Notes: generated from the sequence alone by a model not told the origin. A stretch of DNA of 64,000 bases from Ceriagrion tenellum (GCA_963169105.1 OY720636.1:93478583-93542582); one strand, 5' to 3'. Positions 32,201-43,960 are shown, counted from the first letter of the stretch. Numbers and translations: made by a program.

Positions 32201-33995
32201 GAAAACATTCCTTTATAATTAATGCAACGATCGTCTAAGAATTGAAAAAGATGCGATAGAATGAGGAAATTAAATGAGTGTTTAGTTTTCTCCGCATTTA
32301 AAAAATCAATTAATGAATGATTTTTTCCAGCAATAACTATGGTTACAATTTAATATAGGCTTGGAAATTCACTGACAGTGTGGTCAGAGTACATTAAAAA
32401 ATTTTTGTCAGATAAAAACAAGGTCATTACAGAAATTGAAAAGTAAAAAATACAAATGACTTTAACTCTTTATATATATCATGCCCCTTCCTGCAGCGAT
32501 TATACATTCATCATTATTACTTTTACTATAATTATAAAATTTTTCCAAAAATAGATTTATAAATAATATAATTAACCAAAAATAATCCAGATTGTCATCG
32601 ATTTCGTCCAAATGTTAGCGTCAGGAGTCATAAACACGGGAAATTCTAATAGTATTAGCATGGTCCTTTCTTTCATCGGCAGATGTCATTGTCCTTTATG
32701 TCTGGTAATGTAAAATATAATTGAAATTGTTAAACAATTGTAGTTTAAGCAATTGTATAAATGTTTGAAAAACACAAGGAACACCAACAAGCGCAAAGAA
32801 AGTCAAAGATAAATATCGAAAAATGAACGCAGGTAAGAGGCACACTTTCATCAAATCTGTTAGTAAGATTTTGCTCCTAAATATTTTATTGCTAGCACAA
32901 AGGTACAATGACATTCACAGACAGCAAAAAGGTGAATAAAAATTTAAGCTACAAGCTAAAAATTTTAAGGTTGAGAGGAAATGTCGGGAAAAAATTCAAT
33001 ATTCAATTCATAAGGTTCATTGGTGTTTTAACGGCACACCTGTTAATTCTAAGCTTTTCTATGCTAAAAAAATTCTGCATTCTTGATTCTACGGGAATAA
33101 TTCATATTTTATGTATACAGATTCGCCGAAGCGTAAGGTTAATGCCTATCACTCATGTGAAATCACTACCGTGGAAGAATCACAGATGAATGAATATATT
33201 AGCAAGTACATTATTCCTGATCATTCACGCCGACAATTAAAAATGCACAGTTGATCGTTACTCACTAACATTGTCTCGACACGTGCGTAACAGTTTTTAG
33301 CATATAATTAGGGCTGCAGTTGGTTATGTTTCCCGCGCAAAAACAATCTGAGATTAAAGAACAACCAAAGGGCCGACATCAAAGCTCGGCAAAAAGCAAG
33401 AATTAATTACGCGGCCGCCTTTTCTGCTCACATTGAAATTCCACTCGCTCAAACAGATCCCATCACTTCCACGCCAGTTATTTAAATAAGGCCCATAGCG
33501 CTGCACTTCACTGCAAGAGTTTTTTTCAAACCCAAATAGCTACATAATTTACAAGAGCAATTACTAAGAGTAATTACCAAATTACTAGAACTCGGGGCAC
33601 AAACACGAAGAGGAGTAAGTTATATTGAAATATGTGAGTAAAGTGGCGCAAAAAGATACTTGGATACTGAGAAATAACTAATGAGAAAATATTAAATGCC
33701 TGTGAAATCTGTGTTTGAAGATGAATGGAGCCGTTGAGGTCAAAAGACTGAAAGAAAAATCAAGGATTATGAATACTATTGAAATAAAGTTTTGTATTAT
33801 ATTCTAAGGGGGCAGAAAACAACAATGCAGCTGAACATATAATTATGAATTATGAAAGCAGAGATAAAAGCCCGTTTTACCAGGGTCATGTAATTGGACA
33901 ATCTATTACATGCAAGAACTTGCATTTCAAATTTCATCGTGTAAAGCGGTGAATTTTTAGAATAAATGTGCGGATGGATCAACGGTAACATAACC
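29270..33995. other. Unannotated stretch
   Basis: About 4.7 kb with no convincing gene. A frame of 106 codons (30835-31155, plus) and one of 88 codons (31264-31530, plus) fall in a slightly G+C-richer zone but show no motif. Around 31910-32040 a frame reading RRQFHWVGR faintly resembles the RR..WxGH block of LINE proteins, too weak to call. The patch 33330-33480 is G+C-richer without features. Confidence 0.45.
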
Positions 33996-34007
33996 CCTGC
34001 TCTAATT

Positions 34008-34219
34008 CAGCGGTTCTCAGACTGTGCGTCGCAACTCCTTTGGAGGTCGAACGACCCATTCGCAGGAGTCACCTGGAAAAGATCTCATCGGAAACCATCG
34101 GAAAACACATATTTCCGATGGTCTTAAGAAGTAGCAGCGAAAATAATTTTCTTGTCGGGGATTATTACATGGGGAATTGTATTTAAAGGTCGCGGCATTT
34201 GCATGGATGAGAACCAATG
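34008..34219. mobile_element. SPIN-like non-autonomous hAT transposon
   Basis: The 212-bp element starts cagcggttctcagactgtgc and ends ggatgagaaccaatg; the ends are inverted repeats (10 of 12). It is flanked by a perfect 8-bp duplication, ctctaatt (34000-34007, 34220-34227), as hAT transposition makes. Inside are the SPIN family landmarks: ctcctttggaggtcgaacga, an inverted pair ccatcggaaa/tttccgatgg with loop acacata (34095-34121), gaaaataattttcttgtcgg, and aaaggtcgcggcatt. SPIN elements are known from tetrapods and from invertebrates including a triatomine bug, spread by horizontal transfer. No transposase is encoded. Recognition is from memory of the consensus. Confidence 0.8.
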
Positions 34220-34229
34220 CTCTAATTTA

Positions 34230-35050
34230 ATAATTACGGCACATCAAATCGAGAGAAAACGTTAAGTTTAAAACTGTGCAATTTTGTGCACTGTGTAAAA
34301 CAGACTAAGGAGTGGCAAAATGCTAGGTAGATGATGAAAGGGATAAAAAATCAGTTGTTTGCAAGACAGATTTTGGACTTGCATATATGGAAAAGCAATG
34401 ACCTCAAGATTGGAAATGAAACGATCTGGAACTATTTCACTTTGATGCCTAAATTCAATTTTTTATGCCTAATTCTAATTATTACGCCATATTCCACTTT
34501 TTATACTTAGATTCATGATTATAATTTTAATTCTTGGTAAAAATTGCCTTTATTAATAAATCTAACTATAAGAATAGACATAAAATTAGAGTTATAAACA
34601 TTGGAATAGTTCATTATTTTGTATATCATAATTGCTGTATTGAAGAAAGCGATGCTAAAAATAAAATGGCACGTTGTGAAAACAATTCAGTTGGATAGTG
34701 ATAATTATTGATAAAAATTATTTACTTGAATATCATGAATATTTTAAATTCCATTCAATGCTGTAGGGTTATAGATTGCTTTAGAGGCATAAGGGGGTAT
34801 TATTTTACTGACATGTTGACTACGAATATTGGCGTAAATTATCGACTATTTTTAGGCCATCAATCGTGACTAAGATGAATGATAGATTAATTATCAGCAT
34901 CAATAAATCCAATTAATGGTTTATCGCACATTTACACTGCATTTTCTTTCAGCTAATCGCTTTTCTATTATAATTCTTTTCTCTATGATTTCTCATAATT
35001 TAATAATTCAATTACCCCAGAGACCCACAGAAATTTTTTCCATTCATGGC
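34230..35050. other. No recognisable feature
   Basis: AT-rich; an 84-codon frame at 34916-35170 runs into the LINE end that follows. Confidence 0.5.
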
Positions 35051-35057
35051 ACCAGAA

Positions 35058-35150
35058 GTGTACAAAAGAGTAGAAGAGGAAAAGACCATCAAGAAAAGGG
35101 TGGAGGGCAGCAGTCAACCAATCATAGGATTGAACAACCAATAAAGGTAC
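35058..35150 (+). mobile_element. LINE family L-B 3' end, internally deleted
   Basis: Reads gagtagaagaggaaaagacc, then after an apparent deletion ggtggagggcagcagtcaac and caatcataggattgaacaac. The first part matches the RMEEERT(I/L) coding stretch and the second the extreme 3' end of the copy at 44.2 kb. The intervening RWIGHILRH and RGRP segments are missing. Confidence 0.5.
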
Positions 35151-35349
35151 CATCCAATATTTTCAAGTGACTATAGTGAGCATGATGATAGTTTTGTGCC
35201 ATTAATGATGAGAAAATGGTCCATTGCCTTTAAATATAACCAGAGCGAGTGAAGGGTGGTGTGCAACTGCAAATTAAATGTGCGAAATGAAAATTTCATT
35301 TTTCTCAAACCGCCTAAGCAGGACTAATCTAAGGTTACATAAGCCTCCG

Positions 35350-35900
35350 CGATGAATATTAAGAGAGGGAATCATTTCGGCTCCGGCAGGTTACACTCTT
35401 GACTTCGCGGAAAGCAATATTTCCTCCTTCGTCTTAAGGAGCTCTTGTCTTCCGTTCTCTCTCTCTCTCTCTCTCGGGCACGGGAGAAAAATATTCTCCA
35501 GAGATGGAAACTCTTGAGCCCCGCGCGTCTCTTGAAGCCAAACATACATCGCCCAAACGAACGCCACAAAACATTCCCCCTTCGCCCGCACTCATTCTCC
35601 CACTCTCCCGGGAAACTTTTTCCACTTATCCGCGACCAAACTTTGCTCCACCGAGAACGTTTTCCTTTTTTTCATTTTCTTTTTGAGTGACGTGCTCGCT
35701 CAATATTTAACTTAAGACTTTTTGCTCCGCGGCGGGAAAGTGGGGAAAGCGACGAGTCTTTTGTACGCCACGGGACTGATTTATACCGTTTCAACTTCAA
35801 GCCAATTTCGATCTTAACGAATTCTCCGCTGCCCATTCCCGAACTGCTAAGTCAAAAAACTTTTTTAGCCCCTAATCTTCTGCGTCCAGGCTCCATATAT
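35350..35900. other. G+C-richer unique-looking region with (CT)n microsatellite
   Basis: Contains a pure CT dinucleotide tract at 35456-35475 followed by cgggcacggg. Several overlapping frames on both strands span 35372-35690, which is typical of stop-poor, G+C-richer DNA. No protein motif is recognised and no splice context stands out. It may mark unique sequence, unlike the repeats around it. Confidence 0.4.
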
Positions 35901-35936
35901 TATTCTCACGTTTCTTTGATGAAAGTTTGGTTTTAG

Positions 35937-36525
35937 TTTGGCCCATTGAGGATGATGCAGAGGGCGTTACGTCATAAAACTGTAGCAGACAACCGGAATA
36001 ACAAATATATTAGTTACTTTACTGTGGATAGAACGAGGGAATGGACGAATTAACGTAAGTAAAGCAAGTATATCGACCATCTGTTTGGAATTCAGGACGA
36101 TAATTTCTTTAAATATTTGTTTTTTTTGGCCCATTGAGTTAGATAATGAGGGCGTTACGTCATCAAACTGTTTCCAGACAACCGAAATAACAAACATTGG
36201 TTATACCTGCTCTTTCCTTACTTTCCTAAAGATAGCACCAGGGAATGGACGAAGTAGCTTAAGTAAAGCAAGTATATCGACCATCTGTTAGGAATTCAAG
36301 GCAATTATTTCATTAAATATTTTGTTGTAGTTTGGCCCATTGAGGTAGATGAAGACGGCGTTACATCATCAAACTGTTTCCAAACAACCGGCATAACAAC
36401 CATATTGGTTATTCCTTCTCCATTCTCACTTTTCTAAAGACAGCAAGAGAAAATAGAGGAATTAGTTAAGTAAAGCAAGAATATCAGCCATTTGTTCTAA
36501 ATTTAAGGCAAGAATCGCTATTTTA
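35937..36525 (+). repeat. Three-unit tandem repeat, about 190-206 bp per unit
   Basis: Units begin with tttggcccattgag at 35937, 36125 and 36331. Each then has gggcgttac.tcat.aaactg, caaccg..ataacaa, gaatggacgaa (altered in the third), aagtaaagcaagtatatcg and ccat.tgtt.gaattcaagg. Units differ by scattered substitutions and small indels, so the array is not recent. It ends within about 15 bases of the LINE family L-A 3' region at 36540. It may be a satellite fragment or repeated LINE UTR sequence. Confidence 0.8.
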
Positions 36526-36539
36526 TCATGACTCCTCAC

Positions 36540-36795
36540 TACACCTCAAGGTCTGACAGAAGCATAAAAATATAAGAGATACTTTGCCGAACAGATAGGT
36601 GCAGCTACTCGTTCTTACCGCTCACAATAAGCAATCATAATAAAAATTGAGCTCCACTCAACACAGTCCCGTAATACATGTCACCATTTAACCTCCCAAA
36701 ACCTTAACCCTTACTTCTTTACAAGGCTGGTGTCCAAACACACCCTTCACACGCCCAAGTGGCGGCTCGCAGGGTATCATGTAAATTTAGGTATG
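36540..36795 (+). mobile_element. LINE family L-A 3' UTR and 3' end
   Basis: From ctcaaggtctgacagaagca onward this matches 27890-28125: aaaatataagagatac, ccgaacagat, aaaattgagctccactcaac and aaggctggtgtccaaacaca, ending cccaagtggcggctcgcagg, gtatcatgta. It has no coding part. This is the clearest 3' terminus of the family on the plus strand. Confidence 0.7.
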
Positions 36796-36799
36796 CATT

Positions 36800-37300
36800 G
36801 GTAACCTAATTAGTATTATGAATTCCACTCCAAGCAACAGTTTTCACGAGAATGCGGATCATCAATAATCTAAATAAATACATAATATCTATGTGGAGAG
36901 TCCATATTAAAGAAATAATTTCATACTGATTTATAGTAAGTTATCGATGGAAAACGTCGTGTAATTGCAAAATTAGCGTGTCAGCCCATTAATGTTAAAG
37001 AAAAATCGGGGTTAACAAAGATGGCAGACAGGCCACGCCCACATTACAGCTTCTAGCATTGGCTACCATAGCCCTCGCCCTCTCCATTTACATCAAATAT
37101 TTGTCCATTTCATTTTGTTGAATACCATATATGCCTGCTACCGAGGGACACTCAAGGCTTGAGGTATGATATGCTGTCCATTGTACTTGATTTGTTGACT
37201 ATTACCAAATTTTTGCACCATAAATCTAAATTTTACTATACAGCAGTTTTCCACACCATCCTCTGGTTATGTACCTTGTTTATTCCTTCGTAAGTTATCG
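36800..37300. other. No recognisable feature
   Basis: AT-rich flank between two mobile elements; nothing recognised. Confidence 0.5.
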
Positions 37301-37309
37301 ACTACTTAA

Positions 37310-37844
37310 GGTAGTTTGAACGAAATATCATTTCATATAGAAATCAATTCATTTGGTCTTATTTGAAAGGGAAATATCTTTTCCTTCCAAAGATACCAAA
37401 ATATCAGCCTCTTACTGAACTACTTTCCGAGATTTTTCACGAAAAATACCAGCCCTTTGACTTGGAAAATGGTACTTTTATGTACTCCAGAGAAACATTA
37501 TTTATAAATTGAGAAATTTCGGCAAAAAACTGTGTAGTTTTTTTACTTTTGTATCTATTTGTCAAAAATAAATCCTATAGCAACCGCAGTAATTTTTTCA
37601 GGATCACAAAAAAACCTTCCTCTTTTGAAGGAGTTTTAAAAATACGGCGTGAACAAAATGAGTCATATGAAAGACTTAGGTAGATATTTTTTTAACTATT
37701 TAGAATTTTATTCGTATTAAATTATGTAATTGCGCCATCAATGGTGCATTATTTAATTCATATTTCCCACAGCTGCTGAAAGTATAGCATATACTTTGAA
37801 TACGGTCTCCATTATGACTAGGGAACTATTTTGCTAAAACTACC
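37310..37844. mobile_element. TTAA-flanked TIR element, copy 2
   Basis: Aligned copy of 4949-5546, same orientation. Flanked by TTAA at 37306-37309 and 37845-37848. The ends are clearer here: left ggtagtttgaacgaaat; right end reversed ggtagttttagcaaaat (about 13 of 17 matching). Small deletions relative to copy 1 explain the shorter length of 535 bp. There is no open frame of note. The ggtagttt ends are unlike the CC(Y) start typical of piggyBac, so the superfamily is open. Confidence 0.65.
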
Positions 37845-37849
37845 TTAAG

Positions 37850-38890
37850 TGATGAGTCGTTATAATTATCATATTACTTGAAACAAACAGGTTACAAGGG
37901 CAGCCAGTTGGACTCATCAGCCCGTCTCACCAGGCCCAGATTTAAGCAAAGGAAGGAAGAACATTTTTCGAAAGAGAGGAATTGGGTCCTCTCGTAGAGA
38001 TGGTTTTATTTCCTTATAACTCACCCACAACCACAATTAAGTCTTCGGAAAGATAAGTCTTTCATAAAGAGAGATGTTTCAGCAAGTATATATTAATTTC
38101 TCGGCCGTACGGTTCTTTAAAAGAAATAAATTTTTAAAAAGGATCCTTCGCAAGGAACCTCCATTTTTATTTCCCAGACTTCATTTTTCGAAAACGTTGT
38201 AGTCTCAAGGGAAGCAACAAAAATGAAAGAACAGGCTAAATCCACGCCATGTTGCTCAATATATCTCTAGCTGCCCCAAATTTTATTTTCAGCAATACAT
38301 CCAACAGAACAAATAATTTGATCCCGTAATTGTGTTACTTCAATAAAACAGAATTTGGAGCGCTTTTATTTTTAGCAATGTAGAATGAAACGATCAAATA
38401 ACAAAAATTCATCAGCAAAACTTTTCAATTTGCCTTTTTTCACAGTATATTAAGGGTTGCAGGTTCATTTATAACTAACAACGCAGTAAAATAAATACCG
38501 CATGACTGGAGGAAATAATTGACTACTGGGAAGTATTGTTCATAGAGAATTTCATTTGCATTTCCATGCAGATTCAACCAACATTTCCAGGAAAATTATA
38601 ATAAATGCTTCAACCATTGTCACAGAATACAATGCGCTCTAGCAGTGTCAATTAAAATGATATCAACGCACCAGCAAATCGGTCCAATGGTAACATTGGT
38701 CTTCTTTGTAATAATAAAGAAAATTTTATGTGTATTGTGTTCATTTTTTATGGAGCACCGTATCCTCGCGCAGTGAATAAAATACAAGTGGAATTTTTAA
38801 CAAACGCATGGAAAATTTCAGGAACACAAATTTTTCACACTTCCACATCCATGAACTCTACATAATTCAAACGGACTCTGCGATTTTTTT
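37850..38890. other. No recognisable feature
   Basis: AT-rich sequence with no gene or repeat recognised. Confidence 0.5.
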
Positions 38891-38896
38891 AAATTA

Positions 38897-39560
38897 TACT
38901 AGAGGTTGGCGCATAAAGATTTGGAACATTTTATTTCACCTATAAAATTAACTGCTAGTACTTTCATGGAACATATATTCAATACGTACTTTTAGGCGGC
39001 TTTGTCAGAGCAATAGCGTTTTATATTTTTAATTCCATGACATAGGATTCAATAACTGACGAGAGGTGCGGTAAGGCCCGAACTGTGGATGCATTCGCAT
39101 TTATCAATATCAGTACTGGGACAACTGCTTTATTCGTTACGTGGGGATTGTTATTCTACCACCAAACTTAGGGACAGAAAAGGAATATCGTATTTTAACC
39201 AAATGTTACACTGCATTTTGGTAATAAAGAGGCTACATGAGAAAATATGGATGGCCAGCCAGGAAAAGAATGACAGTATTCAAGCCGGAAGCAGATACGG
39301 CGGGGAAATACGTAGACATTGCAACGAGAAAGAATCAGCCTCGTCCCTAAATCGGACCACGGGCCATTGGCATCCGGGACAATGTACAAAACACTACATG
39401 ACCCAAGCTTCCCAATCCAAGTGGTAATGCTTTTAGATACTGCGTAACCTAGGTCTTATGCCCTTGCGTTGCTGACTCGGTTGGAGAAAAGGGCTTCCAG
39501 AAAGCCACAACCAAATGGCTATATCCTGACCCAGCACTTATACCGTGCTTGGCATTTGTG
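38897..39560 (+). mobile_element. Mariner-like candidate, one end only
   Basis: The words agaggttggcgcataaag (from about 38901) resemble the terminal repeat of irritans/mellifera-type mariner elements, which begin ttaggttggc.... Near 39514 a forward frame reads LYPDPALIPC, distantly like the mariner (Y)SPDLAP(C/S)D catalytic block. Between them nothing is convincing, and I find no matching right end. A 112-codon frame at 39089-39427 has no motif. The related words gtattcaagccgg at 39276 and 39564 form a short direct repeat about 290 bases apart. Confidence 0.25.
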
Positions 39561-39591
39561 AGAGTATTCAAGCCGGCGGCAAAATACGAAT

Positions 39592-40045
39592 ATCAACATC
39601 TACATCTATATCTACATCTACATCTACATCTACATACTACCCTGTGAGCCTCTGCATAGGCGTGTGCAGGAGGTGTTAGTAGACCAGCCGTGTAAAGATG
39701 TAAGGGATGAGGTTTTTGTAGGTGAAATGGTGACGTGTATTATGAGGGTGTATTTAATGGAGCTCAGTTTTTACTGTGGCCGCTTATTGTGCTCGGAAAG
39801 AACAAGTTTTTGTACATAGCAGTTTAGCAATGTATCTCTCTTATTTTATCGCTTTTGCCAGGCCTAGAGACCTAGTGAGGCATCATGATAATATTCTCTG
39901 TGTCGCTCTGAAATATACCAGTTCTGAATTTCTCAAGCTACCTAAGCCTAGCGTGTAGCCTCAGAGTCTCTGGGGGCTCCTACCTTCATCCCTGTAAATG
40001 TTGTGAAACTCTATATGTTCGTTGGTAGCAGTTTTTAACAAACTT
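39592..40045 (-). mobile_element. LINE family L-A 3' end with hexamer tail, antisense
   Basis: The plus strand starts with about seven ctacat-type hexamers (39592-39633), then actaccctgtgagcctctgc, the reverse complement of the family terminus. It aligns with 15675-16100 through the UTR (agccgtgtaaagatgta, gaaatggtgacgtgtattat, gccaggcctaga) and into the coding end (tagcgtgtagcctcagagtc = reverse of the TRRLHARL block). The hexamer is therefore the LINE tail: GATGTA repeated on the element's sense strand. Confidence 0.75.
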
Positions 40046-40224
40046 AACATATAAATTTCCAAGGGAAAAAATTAGATGTCCTTGAGATCCGGCAAGCCAA
40101 AGATCTGTGATTCGAAGCCCAATTTTATCGCGTTAATTTAAAAAGGAATAATAATGTTTTTAAGATCTTCATGGGCCACGTTATGAGTTTTTCCTGCCAA
40201 GAGGTCAAGGCAACAGGAAAACCA

Positions 40225-40480
40225 GTCGGTTCTGAAATCTCTCACCCTCACTTACCTCAGCCAGTCCCGTAAATACCGGGCGTGATGGCGGGACGAGATT
40301 GAAATTGGCTGTAAGTGCCGCGCCCTTGGTGTAATAGGGGTCCACTTAGAGAGATTTCCGTCCATTAGGACATGATGAGCCGACGGTCGGTTTGATTCGC
40401 TCCGTGCTCCTCTGAATGACCCACAGCTAATATCTTCCGTATCCGGCCACCTATGAGTTACTAGGTCATTGTGCACCATC
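40225..40480. other. G+C-richer segment of unknown origin
   Basis: Compositionally unlike its AT-rich surroundings and with a SINE-body look on the minus strand (ccgtcggctcatc, gacccctattaca, caatctcgtcccgcc). No box A/box B pair is visible. It directly precedes a SINE of family S-B, so it could be an older SINE body in antisense. A 75-codon minus-strand frame overlaps it. Confidence 0.3.
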
Positions 40481-40524
40481 TACCTAATCTATTGTCCGGC
40501 TATGACATTGCTTGTGCCAAATCT

Positions 40525-40792
40525 AGTTAGCTTGGTGGCTAGAGGTGGTGAATTCTCTATCTCGAGAGCCACATTTTGAATATCGGCAATGACAAAGATT
40601 TCTTGTGAAATATCCCACTTGAAACTCAACTTGAAGGGACATCATATACAGTACTCCGTTCATTGGATCGGATATTAAACTCTGGTCCCCTGGCGTATTC
40701 CATAAATAAAAGCTTGCTAACGCCGTAGCTGGGTTTCTCCCCGTCCTTCCTCCATTTTTCATATTCAATCCTTACCTCACCAATCTACTTAT
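40525..40792 (+). mobile_element. tRNA-derived SINE, family S-B, diverged
   Basis: The head reads agcttggtggctagaggtgg (box A arm) and a mutated box B region (cattttgaatatcggc). The body aligns with 63566-63860: gtactccgttcattgg, taaactctggtcccctggcg, taacgccgtagctgggtttc, tccccgtccttcctcc. It is older than the 63.6 kb copy. Confidence 0.55.
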
Positions 40793-40799
40793 GTATCGT

Positions 40800-43425
40800 C
40801 TATGGTACAAATTTCCTGTTGTTTGGGAAGCCACTCCAAATGACCAAATTATGATTATCAACCAAATGACGGGAATTTTGTACTACGGTTGATAGAACCG
40901 TCACGTAGAGCATTTGTGACAACCCAATAATATCTCTGTTTGTGAGGTAAAAGTCAGACAGAAATGTTTTTATAAATATTTTGATGAGCAAAAATATTTT
41001 GTAATAATGACGCCGATTTATTTCACCTTTCATCATTCATACACAAATCAGTAAAATCTCCGCTGATAGACAAATATAAATATGTTAATTATAGTATAGA
41101 AATTATGACTGCCTTTTACAAAGTGTTTAGTGGTGTTGAAGCATACTATATTCTAAGTGGACAATTAAAGTAGCCGAATAATTAAGGTCGTCGTGACCAT
41201 CAGTACAAGGTAATAGTACTCTTCTCTGCCTCCAGTAGAGTAAGAAACTCCTTAATGGCGAGGAATAATTGTGACTGGAACAATTTGCCTTGTAAAGTAT
41301 TTAATGAATTTCCGATAACTTTTATGTGTTTCCAGAGAGGACTTTCTCATTATGAAGACAAAAAACTAGTTATATATGACACTTTATTTCAATTACTGAT
41401 CCGTGATTCAATTTTCCTGTTTTCTTGCTTGTATTTTTACGATTTATATGCATCTTGATTGACTCCCTTTGTCAACGAAAACGTAAAATTCTTATTGCAA
41501 ATGTACAATAAAATTCTATTCTATTCTATAAAGAAATGAACTTACGAGCAAGGATATAATTAATGAAAACTCTCAATTTAAGGGAATGTCGTCAATTGTG
41601 ATGGCAAATGGCTTAACTTTTCTACGTGCTACACGCAGGTAAAATTATTTTCTCTCTAAGATTGAGCTTTAAGGAAGTAAGTTACTTTTCTACATAAAGT
41701 TGTAATTTCATGTAATGGCGATCCGTATTCGTCTTAAGTTAACATTTTAACAAAACAATATATATTGATAATATCTTGATTAAATGAAATAATTAATTGA
41801 GTGAAGGCATTAAAATGATATTAAAATGAATCTAGTATATTCATTTAAGTAAGAGACAGGAGGGCAGCTGATTTTGATTTAAAAAAATAAAACTACTCTG
41901 TATCACATGGTGTCGTTTTTATTATACCAGGATTCCGTAATCTCAACAAATGTTGTAGGTAACACATTTCTGGGAATTTATTCATGCATTCAAACACAAT
42001 TATGGGAATATGTGGACACATAAGATCTGAATAATGCTTCTTAGAAATTACTAATAGTGAAACCGCAAAAACATCATTTGGGTAAACTCATGAAATAAAC
42101 TTTGGAGCGTTATTATGAAAAAGTAGGGTGAAACATATAGTTTCGCATTTATAAACATCCGGCAAAGATCCTTACTCATCCATTTTCCACACGAATTATT
42201 GGATGTGTTAGAAAGCCCGCCAATGACCCAGTTATCGACGCACCCTTGTAAAAACAAACCCCAGGATCTGTGCCACCTCAGCTACCTGAATAAACTTCCG
42301 AAATTATTCTCTCTCAAAAGCAGAATCAACATCTACGGCAGGGACCGTGGGAAAATTCTGTTAATGAGAAGGGATAAAATGTATTTGGGACATACGGAGA
42401 TCTTATCTGAGTATATTTGCTGAGGAAATATAAAGTAATCATTCATAGCCATAGGTTCACTCGAATTGGATCGCCAAGAAGGAATGAGAACAATATTTTA
42501 TTTCCGAGAACAGCTAATCTAGGTGTTCATGTTTCTAGGAGTAACAGCAGGAGAAGCAAGTTCACCACTTTCTAAAAAAATATTATTAATATAAAGCGTA
42601 GTAAATAGCAACTAGGCTACTCAAAAAATACCTGAAAAATACATTTTACTTCAATTCCAACTTAAATTATAGGAGGGAACAGATACTATGCTACCAATAC
42701 AGTTGTCGACAAGACGTTGCAAAAACGAAGAACAGCAAATCTAGCGCTGTATGATACCTCTGAATACTGGGCAGATTCAGCAGAAATCCATTAATAAAGC
42801 CCACGAATAATAGGTATGGGGACTGAAATTAGTTAAATGCAAAGAAGAAAATTTCATTTTTGAGCAAACGGACATATCTTTTCAAAGAGAAACTTGTAAT
42901 AGTGTAATCGTTTTAGAGAGATGAGGGTAACATTTTCTATCCAAGTGTATTTCATCTATCCATGCCCCTTGGAGTGATGAAAGGAGAGACAAAATTACCG
43001 TTGAAAAAATCATCATGTTAGAGCATTATCACAACATCTAGCGTACTCAGTAAACACCTTGTATAATCCTCATTTTTTTGTGCTAACATAAAGGACAGGA
43101 GAGGATAAAAACTGGTCCATTATCCATTGGCCGACCAGCCACCATAAATATGAAATATATAAAAAGTGCCGACCATTGCTGTGTAGTATCTGAAAATCAC
43201 CACAGAATGAGGAAATATAATGACCTATAGTCCACAAAAATCACAATGGGAAAAAATCTTCTTACTACAATGTAAGAAGGAGAACATAATCATTTTCGAA
43301 CGCATCTTTTCAGCAAGAATACTGTATGAAAGTATTCGCCCCGAAGAGAGAGATAATTATCTTCTATTTGAGTCCTTTTCATCTATTCATATCACTAGAA
43401 GTGACAATAGAGTGAATAAACTCAC
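40800..43425. other. Mostly unannotated; possible LINE tail at 41255-41530
   Basis: Around 41490-41526 the sequence reads caatgtacaataaaa-like words followed by (ttcta)3, a style of short-repeat tail seen after LINE 3' ends. The preceding frame has no motif, so this is only a hint. The remainder is AT-rich with no gene recognised; the 74-codon frame at 42199-42423 lacks motifs. Confidence 0.35.
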
Positions 43426-43429
43426 CCCT

Positions 43430-43960
43430 TCCCCAAAAATAAACCATCCCCTGCTCCTTCCCCGAGGTTCCGCCCTCGATATCCCGGGAAACTCCGCATT
43501 CTCACTCACCGAGAGCTTGAAATAATAATGGAACTACTGTGCCGCACCCATCGCTCCGGCTTGAATCCTCGACAACACACATACACACCGCACGGGAACA
43601 CGAGGCTCGAATCGCGGGCGCCGCACCACCCAGAATCGAAAATAACGAGATCAACTACTCCCCGTTCCAATATTTGTCCTCGGCCGATTCGGCAACGGAG
43701 GGCGAGTCCTCGGGACGGTGATGAAGTGAGGCTTGGTTTCACCCTCCACACGCGTTCCGTTATTCTCTTGTTATTATTATTTTTTTCCCGATATTACTCT
43801 TCCTCGCCCCCTGGGTGCGATGAACGTGGCGGATCGCTCCGGGGTAGGGATTGTGAGCGGGCGGGAAATCTCTGAAAAATGATTATTTCTTTCGCGCCCT
43901 TCGTGACGGGGCCAAAACCTCGCGTTGAAAGGTCGAGCGTAGGGTTGTGCGGCGTTCCGA
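43430..43960. other. CpG-rich island without a supported gene
   Basis: This is the most G+C- and CpG-rich unique-looking stretch in the window (cgaatcgcgggcgccgcacc, ctcggccgattcggcaacgg, tgaacgtggcggatcgctcc). Overlapping frames on both strands (up to 115 codons) reflect low stop density. No motif or credible start is seen. In insects such islands can sit at promoters or first exons, so a nearby transcription start is possible but unproven. Confidence 0.4.

Noticed and set aside
35456..35475. CT dinucleotide tract as a regulatory GAGA-type element
   Set aside because: A plain microsatellite; no promoter evidence next to it.
39592..39633. Short regularly spaced repeats as a CRISPR-like array
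   Set aside because: A hexamer microsatellite with no spacers; it is the tail of a LINE copy in a eukaryotic genome.
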